Shown: positions 8,705-16,081 of the stretch, in pieces
Numbering within the stretch: position 1 is the first letter of the stretch
Layout of the letters: every line of letters begins with the position of its first letter
Source: Coralloluteibacterium thermophilum
Lineage (GTDB): Bacteria > Pseudomonadota > Gammaproteobacteria > Xanthomonadales > Xanthomonadaceae
Direction of reading: 5' to 3'
Assembly: GCF_042654365.1 (NCBI RefSeq)
Contig: NZ_JBHSGG010000029.1
Location: 116,513 to 180,512, forward strand
Length of the DNA: 64,000 bases
The notes under the pieces: model-generated
The model's database searches: none
What the model saw: only the letters and a program-made list of their open reading frames with translations
Told to the model about the DNA's origin: nothing
Translations under genes and position numbers: made by a program

Positions 8705-9832
8705 TCAGCGGCGCGCGAGCAGCGCGTCGACGTCGAGCAGGTGCCCGGAGCGCGCGGCCTTGGTGCGCAGGTAGTGCTCGTTCTCGTGGGTGACCTCGCC
8801 GGCCACCTCGGTCCGCCGCACCACGTCCACGCCGGCGCTGCGCAGGTGCATGACCTTGGCCGGGTTGTTGGTCAGCAGTTCCACCCGGCGGATCCCCAGG
8901 CCGCGCAGCATGGCCACGGCGGTCTCGTAGCGGCGCTCGTCCGCGCCGAAGCCGAGCTGCGCGTCGGCGTCGATGGTGTCGAGGCCGTCGTGCTGGTAGC
9001 CGTAGGCGCGCATCTTGGAGGCGATGCCGGTGCCGCGGCCCTCCTGGTCGAGGTAGAGCAGCACCCCGCCGCCCATCGCCTTCAGCGCGCGCAGGCCCAG
9101 GCGGAGCTGGTCGCCGCAGTCGCACTTGAGCGAGCCGAACAGGTCGCCGGTCAGGCAGGAGGAATGCACCCGCACCGGCACGACGCCGTCGGTGTCGGGC
9201 GAACCCACGATGATGGCGACCTGGTCGCGCTGCGCGAGGCCGCCGCGGAACACCACGAACTGGGTCATGCCCACGTCGCGCAGCGGCACCGGGCTGCGGG
9301 TGACCAGCTCGAAGTCGCGGCCTGCGGCCTGGTCGCCGCGTTCGAGGTCCTCGAGCGCGATGCGCCCGCAGCCCTCGAAGGCGGCCGCGTCGTCGGCGAC
9401 GTCCGCCACCAGCATCGCGGGCAGCAGCAGGCCGAGGCGCGCTACGCGCACCGCGGCCACGTGCAGCGTGCGCCCCGGCGTCCATGCCGACGGCGTGGGC
9501 GCGTCGCGCAGATAGCCGAGGCGGGTGACCTCGTCGAAGGAGAGCCCGTCGAGCGGCACCAGCGCCCCCTCCGGGGCGTCGATGCCGAGCACCCTGGCGC
9601 GCGGCGGGGTCAGGAACAGCTGCTGGGCGTTGCCGGTGGCCGCGGCGAAGGCCGCGTAGCTGCCCTGCGTACTGCCGTCGAGCGCCAGCACCGCGATGCG
9701 CGCCCCGTGGCCGTCGTCGATGAGGATCGGTCGCCCGGAGCGGAGCTCGGACGCGGCACGTTCGCATCGGATGGCGGCCGGATCGCCGAAGGGATGCTCG
9801 GCGCTCGGGCGGGCGGAGGTCGGCAACGACAT
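8705..9832 (-). CDS. GTP cyclohydrolase II (RibA-like) with degenerate N-terminal DHBP-synthase-like region (375 aa)
   Basis: It should open GTP to 2,5-diamino-6-ribosylamino-pyrimidinone phosphate, formate and pyrophosphate. Residues about 180-375 carry a full GCHII domain: zinc ligands Cys226, Cys237 and Cys239 (SCLTGDLFGSLKCDC), Tyr277, and Asp298/Arg300 in LGFGADER, matching the catalytic residues of E. coli RibA. Residues 20-90 resemble DHBP synthase but lack its acidic metal-binding string. The frame is open upstream; ATG 9832 is chosen because protein-like sequence starts there. It is divergent from the reductase gene at 10036. No FMN riboswitch precedes it, which argues for a role other than bulk riboflavin synthesis. 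ribA is possible as a name, but a paralogous role seems likelier. Confidence 0.88.
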   Translation of the reverse strand: MSLPTSARPSAEHPFGDPAAIRCERAASELRSGRPILIDDGHGARIAVLALDGSTQGSYAAFAAATGNAQQLFLTPPRARVLGIDAPEGALVPLDGLSFDEVTRLGYLRDAPTPSAWTPGRTLHVAAVRVARLGLLLPAMLVADVADDAAAFEGCGRIALEDLERGDQAAGRDFELVTRSPVPLRDVGMTQFVVFRGGLAQRDQVAIIVGSPDTDGVVPVRVHSSCLTGDLFGSLKCDCGDQLRLGLRALKAMGGGVLLYLDQEGRGTGIASKMRAYGYQHDGLDTIDADAQLGFGADERRYETAVAMLRGLGIRRVELLTNNPAKVMHLRSAGVDVVRRTEVAGEVTHENEHYLRTKAARSGHLLDVDALLARR

Positions 9833-9961
9833 GAGGGTTCCTGTGGTTCCGGGTGCGTGGTCCGCCGGGCGGACCGGTGGGGGACGGACGCGGCGGACGC
9901 TAGGCAGCGCGCCATGAAGGAGCCGCGAATCATCCGCCGCTGACGCAGCCTCAACGCGCGG

Positions 9962-10013
9962 GCGCCCACGCTGGGCGCGCATGCTGACATGCGGCCTCCG
10001 TTTCCGCGATACA
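9962..10013 (+). promoter_or_regulatory. Inverted repeat and weak sigma70-like promoter between the divergent RibA-like and RibD-like genes
   Basis: The 203-base divergent region contains a perfect 7-bp inverted repeat (GCGCCCA, loop CGC, TGGGCGC; 9962-9978). It is followed directly by CTGACA (9984-9989) and GATACA (10008-10013), 18 bases apart, leading to the gene at 10036. The repeat abuts the -35-like box as an operator would, but the -10 match is poor. Confidence 0.3.
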
Positions 10014-10035
10014 ACCGGCCATTCCAGGATTTTCC

Positions 10036-10824
10036 ATGCGCGCAACAGCTCCCCTGCGTCCCCTCCCCGACCGCGACCCGCTGGCCGCGCAGGACTGGAG
10101 CCGCCTGCTGGCGGAACGCACCGGCGCCGCCACGCGCGCCGCACCGGCCTCGTCCCTCGCCGAGCTGTACGCGCCGCTGGTCGCGGCGCGCGAGCTGGTC
10201 GTGGCCCAGGTCGGGCAGTCGCTGGACGGCCGCGTCGCCACCCGCACGGGCGACGCCCGCGACATCTCCGGGCCGGCGGGACTGCGCCACCTCCACCGCT
10301 GCCGCGCGCTGGTGGACGCCGTGGTGGTCGGCGTGGGCACCGTGGTCGCCGACGACCCGGCGCTGACCGTGCGCCTCGTGCCCGGCCACAACCCGGTGCG
10401 GGTGGTGCTCGATCCGCAGGCGCGCGTCCCGACCGACGCGCGTCTGCTGCACGACGGCGCCAGCCGCACCCTGCTCCTGCACGGCCCGGGACGCCGCCCG
10501 CAGGCCTGCGCGGCGCACGTCGAGCGGGCGGTGCTGCCGGTCCGGGACGGCCGCTTCGCGCCGCGCGAGGTGCTCGCCGTCCTGCGCGCGCACGGACTTC
10601 GGCGGGTCCTGGTCGAGGGCGGCGCCTGCACCATCGGCGCCTTCGTCGAGGCGGGCTGCGTGGACCGCCTGCACGTCGCCATCGCGCCGCTGCTCATCGG
10701 TTCGGGCCCGAGCGGCATCGCCTTCGGGGCGGTCGAGCGGCTGGCCGAGGCGCGCCGGCCGCCGACCCGGGTCTACGACCTCGGCGGCGACATCGTGTTC
10801 GACTGCGACCTGCGCGGGGCCTGA
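10036..10824 (+). CDS. RibD C-terminal-type pyrimidine reductase, dihydrofolate-reductase-like fold (262 aa)
   Basis: This is an NADPH-dependent reductase of the RibD_C family that converts the ribosyl side chain of the GCHII product to a ribityl group. Family features are VVAQVGQSLDGRVAT at about residues 54-68, VVVGVGTVVADDP at about 96-108, and VLVEGGACTIGAFVEAG near 192-208. The deaminase domain that precedes it in bifunctional RibD is absent; the first 45 residues are a short unrelated leader. ATG 10036 has AGGA seven bases upstream. It is divergent from the GCHII gene and abuts the convergent methyltransferase gene with no spacer. Without deamination the product would keep its 2-amino group (inference). 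Confidence 0.88.
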   Translation: MRATAPLRPLPDRDPLAAQDWSRLLAERTGAATRAAPASSLAELYAPLVAARELVVAQVGQSLDGRVATRTGDARDISGPAGLRHLHRCRALVDAVVVGVGTVVADDPALTVRLVPGHNPVRVVLDPQARVPTDARLLHDGASRTLLLHGPGRRPQACAAHVERAVLPVRDGRFAPREVLAVLRAHGLRRVLVEGGACTIGAFVEAGCVDRLHVAIAPLLIGSGPSGIAFGAVERLAEARRPPTRVYDLGGDIVFDCDLRGA

Positions 10825-11613
10825 TCAGCCCGGCGGCAGCGCCAGCAGGTCCTCGTGCCCGACGGTGCAGACGACCCGTTCCGCCTGCGCCTGCCGGACG
10901 CTGCACCAGGCGTCGATGCGAGCCGGAGCGAGCATGCCGGTCTCGGCCGCGGCCTGCGCGATGCCGGCCACCAGTTCGCGCTGCAGCGCCGCCTCGCCCG
11001 GCCCCAGCACCCAGTCGCTGCGCGCGCGGGCGACGCGATGGCCGGCATCGGCGCACAGCCGCGCCAGCACATCGCTCGCCGTTGGGCCCAGGGCCGGCCC
11101 CAACCCCTTGTCGCCCCGCTGGTGCGCGTCGAAGGCCTCGCGGACCGCAGCGTCGTCGGGATGCGGCACGCTCCACCGCATGCGCCCGTCGTAGCTCAGC
11201 GCCGCGTACAGCGCCGAACCTGCCGCGGTCGTGCGCGCGACCAGGGCCGCGAGCCAGTCGGCGCCGACGAGATCGAAGAGCGCCGAGGCCGTCACCAGGG
11301 TCGCATCGTCCAGCGGCAGCGCCTCCAGCGCACGCATGTCCAGCCGGTGCGCGGTCGTCGCCGGGTCGTCCGCGCGCGCCAGCGCCAGCGCGAGCAGGGC
11401 CGCGTCGTCGTCCACCAACCGCCACGCCGCCGGGGCACGCAGGCGTGGCGCCAGGGCGCGCCGGGTGGCGCCGGTGCCGGCGCCGAGATCGACCACGACC
11501 CGCCACGGCCGCGCATCGAGCCAGGCGGCGGCCGCAGCGCACAGCCCGGCATCCCGCGCACGCCGGTCGGCCGGCTCGCGCAGGTCCAGCCAGTCGCTGG
11601 CGAAGCCGCTCAC
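10825..11613 (-). CDS. Class I SAM-dependent methyltransferase (262 aa)
   Basis: Residues 40-48 (VVDLGAGTG) form the SAM-binding loop. LVDDDAALLALA, about 25 residues later, fits motif II, and TASALFDLVGADWLAAL fits the acceptor-side region. GTG 11613 is chosen because it forms a GTGA overlap with the glycosyltransferase stop, a coupling repeated across this locus; starting earlier would add only an Arg-rich antisense-like stretch. It is the last gene of the dehydrogenase-PTPS-glycosyltransferase-methyltransferase chain. The substrate is unknown, but the tight coupling suggests the same small molecule as its neighbours (inference). Confidence 0.85.
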   Translation of the reverse strand: MSGFASDWLDLREPADRRARDAGLCAAAAAWLDARPWRVVVDLGAGTGATRRALAPRLRAPAAWRLVDDDAALLALALARADDPATTAHRLDMRALEALPLDDATLVTASALFDLVGADWLAALVARTTAAGSALYAALSYDGRMRWSVPHPDDAAVREAFDAHQRGDKGLGPALGPTASDVLARLCADAGHRVARARSDWVLGPGEAALQRELVAGIAQAAAETGMLAPARIDAWCSVRQAQAERVVCTVGHEDLLALPPG

Positions 11614-12650
11614 GCCGCGCCCGCGAGCGCCGCGGCCACGCGCCGCGCGGTGTCGTCCCACGACGGCAGCGCCTGCCCGGCGCGCCAGGCGGCGTCCGCA
11701 CGGCGCCGGCGCAGGGCGGGATCGACGAGCAGGCGCCGCAGCGCGTCGGCGAAGGCGGGCGCGTCGTCGGCGGGCACCAGTTCGCCGGCCTCCGCCGGCA
11801 CCACCTCGGGCACCGCACCCACCGCGCAGCCGACCACCGGCAGCCCGCGCCGCAGCGCCTCGGCGAAGGCCATGCCGTACCCCTCGTGGCGGGTCGCCAG
11901 CGCGAACAGGTCGGCCGCGGCGAGCTCGCCTCCGGCCTCCGGCACCTCGCCGGCGAAGGCGATGCGGTCCTCCAGCCCCGCGTCGCGCACCTGCCGGCGC
12001 AGCGCCCGGGCGACCTCCGGGTCGCGCGGCCCGCCCACGATGCGGCAGCGCCAGGGCAGCTCCCGCAGCAGGGCGAGCGCCTCCACCAGCACGTCGTGGC
12101 CCTTGCCGCGCAGCAGCGAGCCGACCGCCACGATCCTCGGCGGATCGCCGTCGGCGGGCGCCCGCGGCGCCGGGTCGGTCCCGGGCAGGGCCGCGTGCAG
12201 GCGCGCGCGCGGCACGCCGAAGGCCCGCTCCAGCGTCTCCGCCGTGGTGCGGCTGGTGGCGACGACCGCGCGCGCGTGGCGCAGGGCGGCGCGTTCGCTG
12301 GCGATCAGGCGGGGCCGCTCGGCCGCGGCCAGGCCGCCGTCGTAGCCGAGCGGGTGGTGCACCAGGGCCGCCAGCCGCAGACGCGCACCGTGCCGCGCGG
12401 CGATGTCGGGCATGGCGCCGAAGGCCAGCCCGTCCACCAGCACGAGGCTGCCGTCGGGCACGCCGTCCAGGGCGGCGGCGGTCTCCTCCAGCTCGCCCGG
12501 CGACGGCGCGGGGAAGCCGTCGGGCAGCCGGAGCACCTCCACCGCCCAGCCCTGCGCACGCAGGCCCGCGATCAGGCGGCGGTCGTAGGCGTAGCCGCCG
12601 GTGATCTGCCCGAGGTCGCCCGGAACGGCGAAGACCAGGCGCAGGCTCAA
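11610..12650 (-). CDS. Glycosyltransferase, GT4-like GT-B fold (346 aa)
   Basis: This is a nucleotide-sugar-dependent glycosyltransferase. The N-terminal domain begins LRLVFAVPGDLGQITGG with the Gly-rich loop near residue 18. The C-terminal domain has GSLLRGKGHDVL (Lys183) and the E-x7-E motif HEGYGMAFAEA (Glu256 and Glu264), both typical of retaining GT4 enzymes. The frame is open far upstream, but TTG 12650 is chosen: it overlaps the preceding stop as TTGA and starts exactly at the fold's first beta strand. The downstream methyltransferase is coupled by GTGA. The donor and acceptor are not predictable. Confidence 0.87.
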   Translation of the reverse strand: MSLRLVFAVPGDLGQITGGYAYDRRLIAGLRAQGWAVEVLRLPDGFPAPSPGELEETAAALDGVPDGSLVLVDGLAFGAMPDIAARHGARLRLAALVHHPLGYDGGLAAAERPRLIASERAALRHARAVVATSRTTAETLERAFGVPRARLHAALPGTDPAPRAPADGDPPRIVAVGSLLRGKGHDVLVEALALLRELPWRCRIVGGPRDPEVARALRRQVRDAGLEDRIAFAGEVPEAGGELAAADLFALATRHEGYGMAFAEALRRGLPVVGCAVGAVPEVVPAEAGELVPADDAPAFADALRRLLVDPALRRRRADAAWRAGQALPSWDDTARRVAAALAGAA

Positions 12651-13045
12651 AGCCCGCCCTCGTACCACGCGCGCGCCACGTGCGACTCGTGCAGCTGCAC
12701 GCGCAGGCGCCGCAGGCGGGCGCCCCCGGGGCCGAGGCGGCTGGCGCGGATGCCGGTCGCCAGGGCGTCGAAGACGTACTTGGCGAGGAACTCGGTGGTG
12801 GTGGTCTTGCCGCGGAACTCGGCGAGTTCGTCGAGGTTGCGGTAGTTCAGCGGCGCCAGGATCTCGCGCAGCAGGGCGCCGGCCTTGCCGATGTCGACCA
12901 CCAGGCCGTCGGCATCGAGCTCCTCGGCGAAGAACGCCGCATCCACCACGAAGGTGGCGCCGTGCAGGCCCTGCGCGGGGCCGAACACCTCGCCCGGCAG
13001 GCTGTGGGCGATCATCACGTGGTCGCGGACTTCGACGGCGAACAT
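12647..13045 (-). CDS. 6-pyruvoyl-tetrahydropterin synthase/QueD-family protein lacking the catalytic residues (132 aa)
   Basis: Length and pattern fit the PTPS/QueD fold: AHSL (His14), GLHGATF (His28), VVDIGKAGALL, TTTTEFLAKYVFDAL and the late Glu in VQLHES. Aligned by eye with E. coli QueD, the catalytic Cys is Ala24, one of the three zinc-ligand His residues is Ala30, and the catalytic Asp-His pair is Asn67-Tyr68. Ordinary PTPS or carboxytetrahydropterin synthase chemistry is therefore unlikely. It may bind a pterin-like compound or catalyse another step. Its ATG directly follows the dehydrogenase stop with no spacer, and its stop overlaps the glycosyltransferase start. The family is firm; the activity is unknown. 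Confidence 0.82.
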   Translation of the reverse strand: MFAVEVRDHVMIAHSLPGEVFGPAQGLHGATFVVDAAFFAEELDADGLVVDIGKAGALLREILAPLNYRNLDELAEFRGKTTTTEFLAKYVFDALATGIRASRLGPGGARLRRLRVQLHESHVARAWYEGGL

Positions 13046-14035
13046 TCAGGCCTCCTCGGGCGGTTGCGGATAGACGATGCGGTGGCAGAGGGTGTCGCGC
13101 GCGGCCAGCACCCCGGCGTAGCGCGCGGGCAGCTCGGCGAAGGCAGTCTCGCCGGAGACGAGCGCGTCCAGGCGCGCATCGGCGAGCAGCGACAGCGCCG
13201 CGGCCATGCGCCGCGCATGCGTCCAGCGCGGGCGCTGCGTCGGCGACACCTGCCCCACCTGCGACGAGACCAGGGTCAGCCTGCGGCTGTGGAACGCCCC
13301 GCCGAGCGGCACCTCGGGACTGCGCGCGCCGTACCAGCTCGCCTCGACGACGCGGGCCTCCATGCCCGCGCAGCCCAGGGCGGTGGCGAGGCCGGCGGCG
13401 CTGGCGCTGGCATGCACGACGAGGTCGCAGTCGGCGGGCGCCATCTCGGGCGCGGCAAAGGCAATGTCCAGCGCCACAGCGAGCGCGTGCCGCCCAGGAT
13501 CGATGTCGACGAGGGTGACCTCGGTGCCGGGCATGCGCGCGCACAGCCAGGCGACCAGGCCGCCGACGACGCCCGCGCCGATCACCGCCACCCGCTGCGC
13601 GGGCGCCGCCTGCGCATCCCAGACCACGTTGAGCGCGGTCTCCATGTTGGCCGCGAGCACCGCGCGCGCGGCGGGCACGGTCTCCGGCAGCACGGCGACG
13701 GCCGCGGCGGGCACGACGAAGCGGTCCTGGTGCGGATGCAGGCAGAACACGGTGCGCCCGACCAGATCCGGCGGGCCGGCTTCGACCTCGCCCACGCAGG
13801 CGTAGCCGTACTTCACCGGAAAGGGGAAGTCGCCCTGCTGGAACGGAGCGCGCATGCGTGCGCGCTCCGGCGGCGGTACGGCGCCGGCCAGCACCAGCGC
13901 CTCGGTGCCGCGGCTGATGCCGCCGAACAGCGTGCGCACGCGCACCGCGTCCGGCCCCACGGGCGGCAGCGCCTCCTCCCGCAGCGCGACGCGCCCCGGC
14001 GCCTCGATCCACAGTGCCTGCGCCTGTCCGCCCAT
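13046..14035 (-). CDS. Zinc-type alcohol dehydrogenase-like MDR oxidoreductase (329 aa)
   Basis: This is a medium-chain dehydrogenase/reductase. A GroES-like N-terminal domain holds SRGTE at 41-45, where classical members have the zinc-ligand Cys, and YGYACVGEV at about 76-84. A Rossmann domain follows, with VIGAGVVGGL (Gly153, Gly155, Gly158) and the acidic end VDIDP of the second strand. The SRGTE branch includes BchC-like enzymes; the structural-zinc Cys cluster is missing. It is the first gene of a four-gene chain, 80 bases from the divergently unrelated pmbA unit. It probably reduces or oxidises a ring or side-chain hydroxyl in the same pathway (inference). Confidence 0.86.
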   Translation of the reverse strand: MGGQAQALWIEAPGRVALREEALPPVGPDAVRVRTLFGGISRGTEALVLAGAVPPPERARMRAPFQQGDFPFPVKYGYACVGEVEAGPPDLVGRTVFCLHPHQDRFVVPAAAVAVLPETVPAARAVLAANMETALNVVWDAQAAPAQRVAVIGAGVVGGLVAWLCARMPGTEVTLVDIDPGRHALAVALDIAFAAPEMAPADCDLVVHASASAAGLATALGCAGMEARVVEASWYGARSPEVPLGGAFHSRRLTLVSSQVGQVSPTQRPRWTHARRMAAALSLLADARLDALVSGETAFAELPARYAGVLAARDTLCHRIVYPQPPEEA

Positions 14036-14115
14036 CCGTCTCCCCGTGTCGCGAAGGAGCGGACGCTAGGGCGGAGCGCGCAAGCGCCGGGTGAAACCGC
14101 CCGCGCCGGTCCGGC

Positions 14116-15495
14116 TCAGTCGCCCGCGGCGACCATCATGCGGCCGACCAGGATCGAGCCGGTGCGGACGTGGGAGCGCGGGTCGACGTCGCTGCCGACC
14201 GCCTCGATCGCCATGAACATGTCCTTGAGATTGCCGGCGATGGTCACCTCGTCCACCGGATGCGCGATCTCGCCGTTCTCGACCCAGAATCCCGCCGCGC
14301 CGCGCGAGTAGTCGCCGGTGATGGCATTGATGCCGTGGCCCATCATCTCCGTGACCACCAGGCCGCGCCCCATGTCCCGGGCGATGTCGGCCAGCGCGCC
14401 GGCGTTGGCGCGCACCGCGACGTTGCGCACGCCGCCGGCGTTGGCGGTGGTCGCCAGCCCCAGCTTGCGCGCGGAGTAGCTGCCCAGCAGGTAGCGCCTG
14501 AGCACGCCGTCCTCGACGATGGGCGCGGTGCGGGTGGCGACGCCGTCGGCGTCGAAGGCCGCCGAGCGGAAGCCGCGGCGCAGGTGCGGCTGTTCCAGCA
14601 CCTCGAACCAGGACGGCAGGATCTGCCGGCCGGCGTGGTCGAGCAGGAAGCTGGCCTGCCGGTACAGGGCGCTGCCGGCGATGGCGGAGAGCAGGTGCCC
14701 GACCAGGGAGCGCGCGGCCTCCGGCGTGTACAGCACCGGGTAGTGGCCGGTGGGGATGCGGCGCGGCGCCAGGCGCGCGACGGTGCGCTCGGCGGCGCGG
14801 CGGCCCACGGCGGCGGCGGCTTCCAGGTCCTCCGGCGCCAGCCCGGCGGTGTACCAGTAGTCGCGCTGCATGGCGTCGCCGCTGCCGGCGATCAGCGAGC
14901 ACGACAGCGAGTGCGAGGTGCCGCGCTCCACGCCCACGAAGCCGTGCGAATTGGCGTAGACCGAGACGCTCGCGCCGGTGTTGAGGCCGGCGCCGTCGGA
15001 GTTGGCGATGCGGGCGTCGGCCTCGCGCCCCGCGCTCTCGCACTCCACCGCAAGGGCCACCGCGCGGTCGGCGTCGATGTCCCAGGGGTGCCACAGGTCG
15101 AAGTCGGGGAAGCCGTCGGGGCCGGGCCGCGCCATCAGGGCGGCGTCGGCGAGACCGGCGGCGGGATCCTCCTCGGTGAAGCGGGCGATGGCGACCGCCT
15201 GCGCGACGGTGGCCTCGAGGCTCGAAGGAGAGAGGTCGGCGGTCGAGGCCGAACCCTTGCGGCGGCCGACGTAGACGGTGACCGAGACGCCGCGGTCGCG
15301 GGTGTGCTCGACCGTCTCCACCTCGCCCATGCGCACGTTGACGGCGAGGCCGTGGGACTCCTCCAGCGACACCTCGGCCTCGCCGGCGCCGTGGCGCCGC
15401 GCGCGCGCGAGCACGTCGGAGGCCAGTCCGGCGAGCCGCTCGGCCTGCGCGTCGGGCGTTTCCTGAACCGATGTCTTTGCGGTGATTTCGTTCAA
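14116..15495 (-). CDS. pmbA: Metalloprotease subunit PmbA/TldE (459 aa)
   Basis: PmbA (TldE) is the inactive partner that joins TldD in a heterodimeric zinc protease, known in E. coli for microcin B17 maturation and CcdA degradation. The N-terminal U62 domain and the C-terminal family motif (GHGINAITGDYSRGAAGFW, then HPVDEVTIAGN) are clear. The zinc-binding HExxxH of TldD is absent, as expected. The start is TTG 15495, because no ATG or GTG gives the expected N-terminus. It lies only 17 bases from the divergent darP start, so the promoter elements must overlap coding sequence. The partner tldD is at 16082-17524. Confidence 0.93.
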   Translation of the reverse strand: MNEITAKTSVQETPDAQAERLAGLASDVLARARRHGAGEAEVSLEESHGLAVNVRMGEVETVEHTRDRGVSVTVYVGRRKGSASTADLSPSSLEATVAQAVAIARFTEEDPAAGLADAALMARPGPDGFPDFDLWHPWDIDADRAVALAVECESAGREADARIANSDGAGLNTGASVSVYANSHGFVGVERGTSHSLSCSLIAGSGDAMQRDYWYTAGLAPEDLEAAAAVGRRAAERTVARLAPRRIPTGHYPVLYTPEAARSLVGHLLSAIAGSALYRQASFLLDHAGRQILPSWFEVLEQPHLRRGFRSAAFDADGVATRTAPIVEDGVLRRYLLGSYSARKLGLATTANAGGVRNVAVRANAGALADIARDMGRGLVVTEMMGHGINAITGDYSRGAAGFWVENGEIAHPVDEVTIAGNLKDMFMAIEAVGSDVDPRSHVRTGSILVGRMMVAAGD

Positions 15496-15512
15496 GGTCT
15501 TATGCTTGGTGG

Positions 15513-16049
15513 ATGCGTGGAATCGATGAAGAGACGGGCGAATACCTCAGCCCGAGCCGTAGCCAGAACCGCCGCGAGGCCCTGGCCGTCTTCGAGCTGG
15601 GCGAACGCCTGGTGGCGCTGAGCGACAGCCAGCTCGCGCAGTTGCCGGTTCCGCCCGACCTGCTGGGGGTGATCCAGCACACGCGCCGGATCAAGGCGCC
15701 GATCGCGCACAAGCGCGAACTGCAGTACCTCGCCAAGCAGTTGCGCCGGGAGGACGAGGAGACGCTGGACGCCCTGCGCGCGGCGCTGGACCACGACAAG
15801 GCGCAGACCGCGCGCGAGACCGCCTTCCTGCACCGGGTCGAGGCCTGGCGGGAACGGCTGCTGACCGAGGGCGACGGCGGGCTCGGCGCGCTGGTCGAGG
15901 CGCATCCCGCCGCCGACCGCCAGCAGCTCCGCACCCTGGTGCGCAACGCGCTGGCCGAGCGCGCCAAGAACAAGCCGCCGCACGCCTACCGCGAACTGTT
16001 CCGCGCGCTGCGCGACCTGCTCGACGAGGCCGAGCGCGAGGCGGACTGA
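15513..16049 (+). CDS. darP: Ribosome biogenesis factor DarP/YjgA, DUF615 (178 aa)
   Basis: This small, charged, helical protein associates with late 50S ribosomal precursors in E. coli. Family hallmarks are SRSQNRREA near residue 15, LVALSDSQLAQLPVPPDL at about 33-50, and KPPHAYRELFRALRDLL at the C-terminus. Length matches the family (about 180 residues). It is divergent from pmbA, the usual neighbour in gammaproteobacteria, and convergent with tldD. ATG 15513 has only GGTGG directly upstream, a weak ribosome site. Confidence 0.93.
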   Translation: MRGIDEETGEYLSPSRSQNRREALAVFELGERLVALSDSQLAQLPVPPDLLGVIQHTRRIKAPIAHKRELQYLAKQLRREDEETLDALRAALDHDKAQTARETAFLHRVEAWRERLLTEGDGGLGALVEAHPAADRQQLRTLVRNALAERAKNKPPHAYRELFRALRDLLDEAEREAD

Positions 16050-16081
16050 CCGCACGCGCGCGGGAACGGGCGCAGCGGCGA

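Noticed and set aside
9833..10035. Possible FMN riboswitch before the ribA- or ribD-like genes
   Set aside because: None of the conserved FMN aptamer segments is present on either strand.
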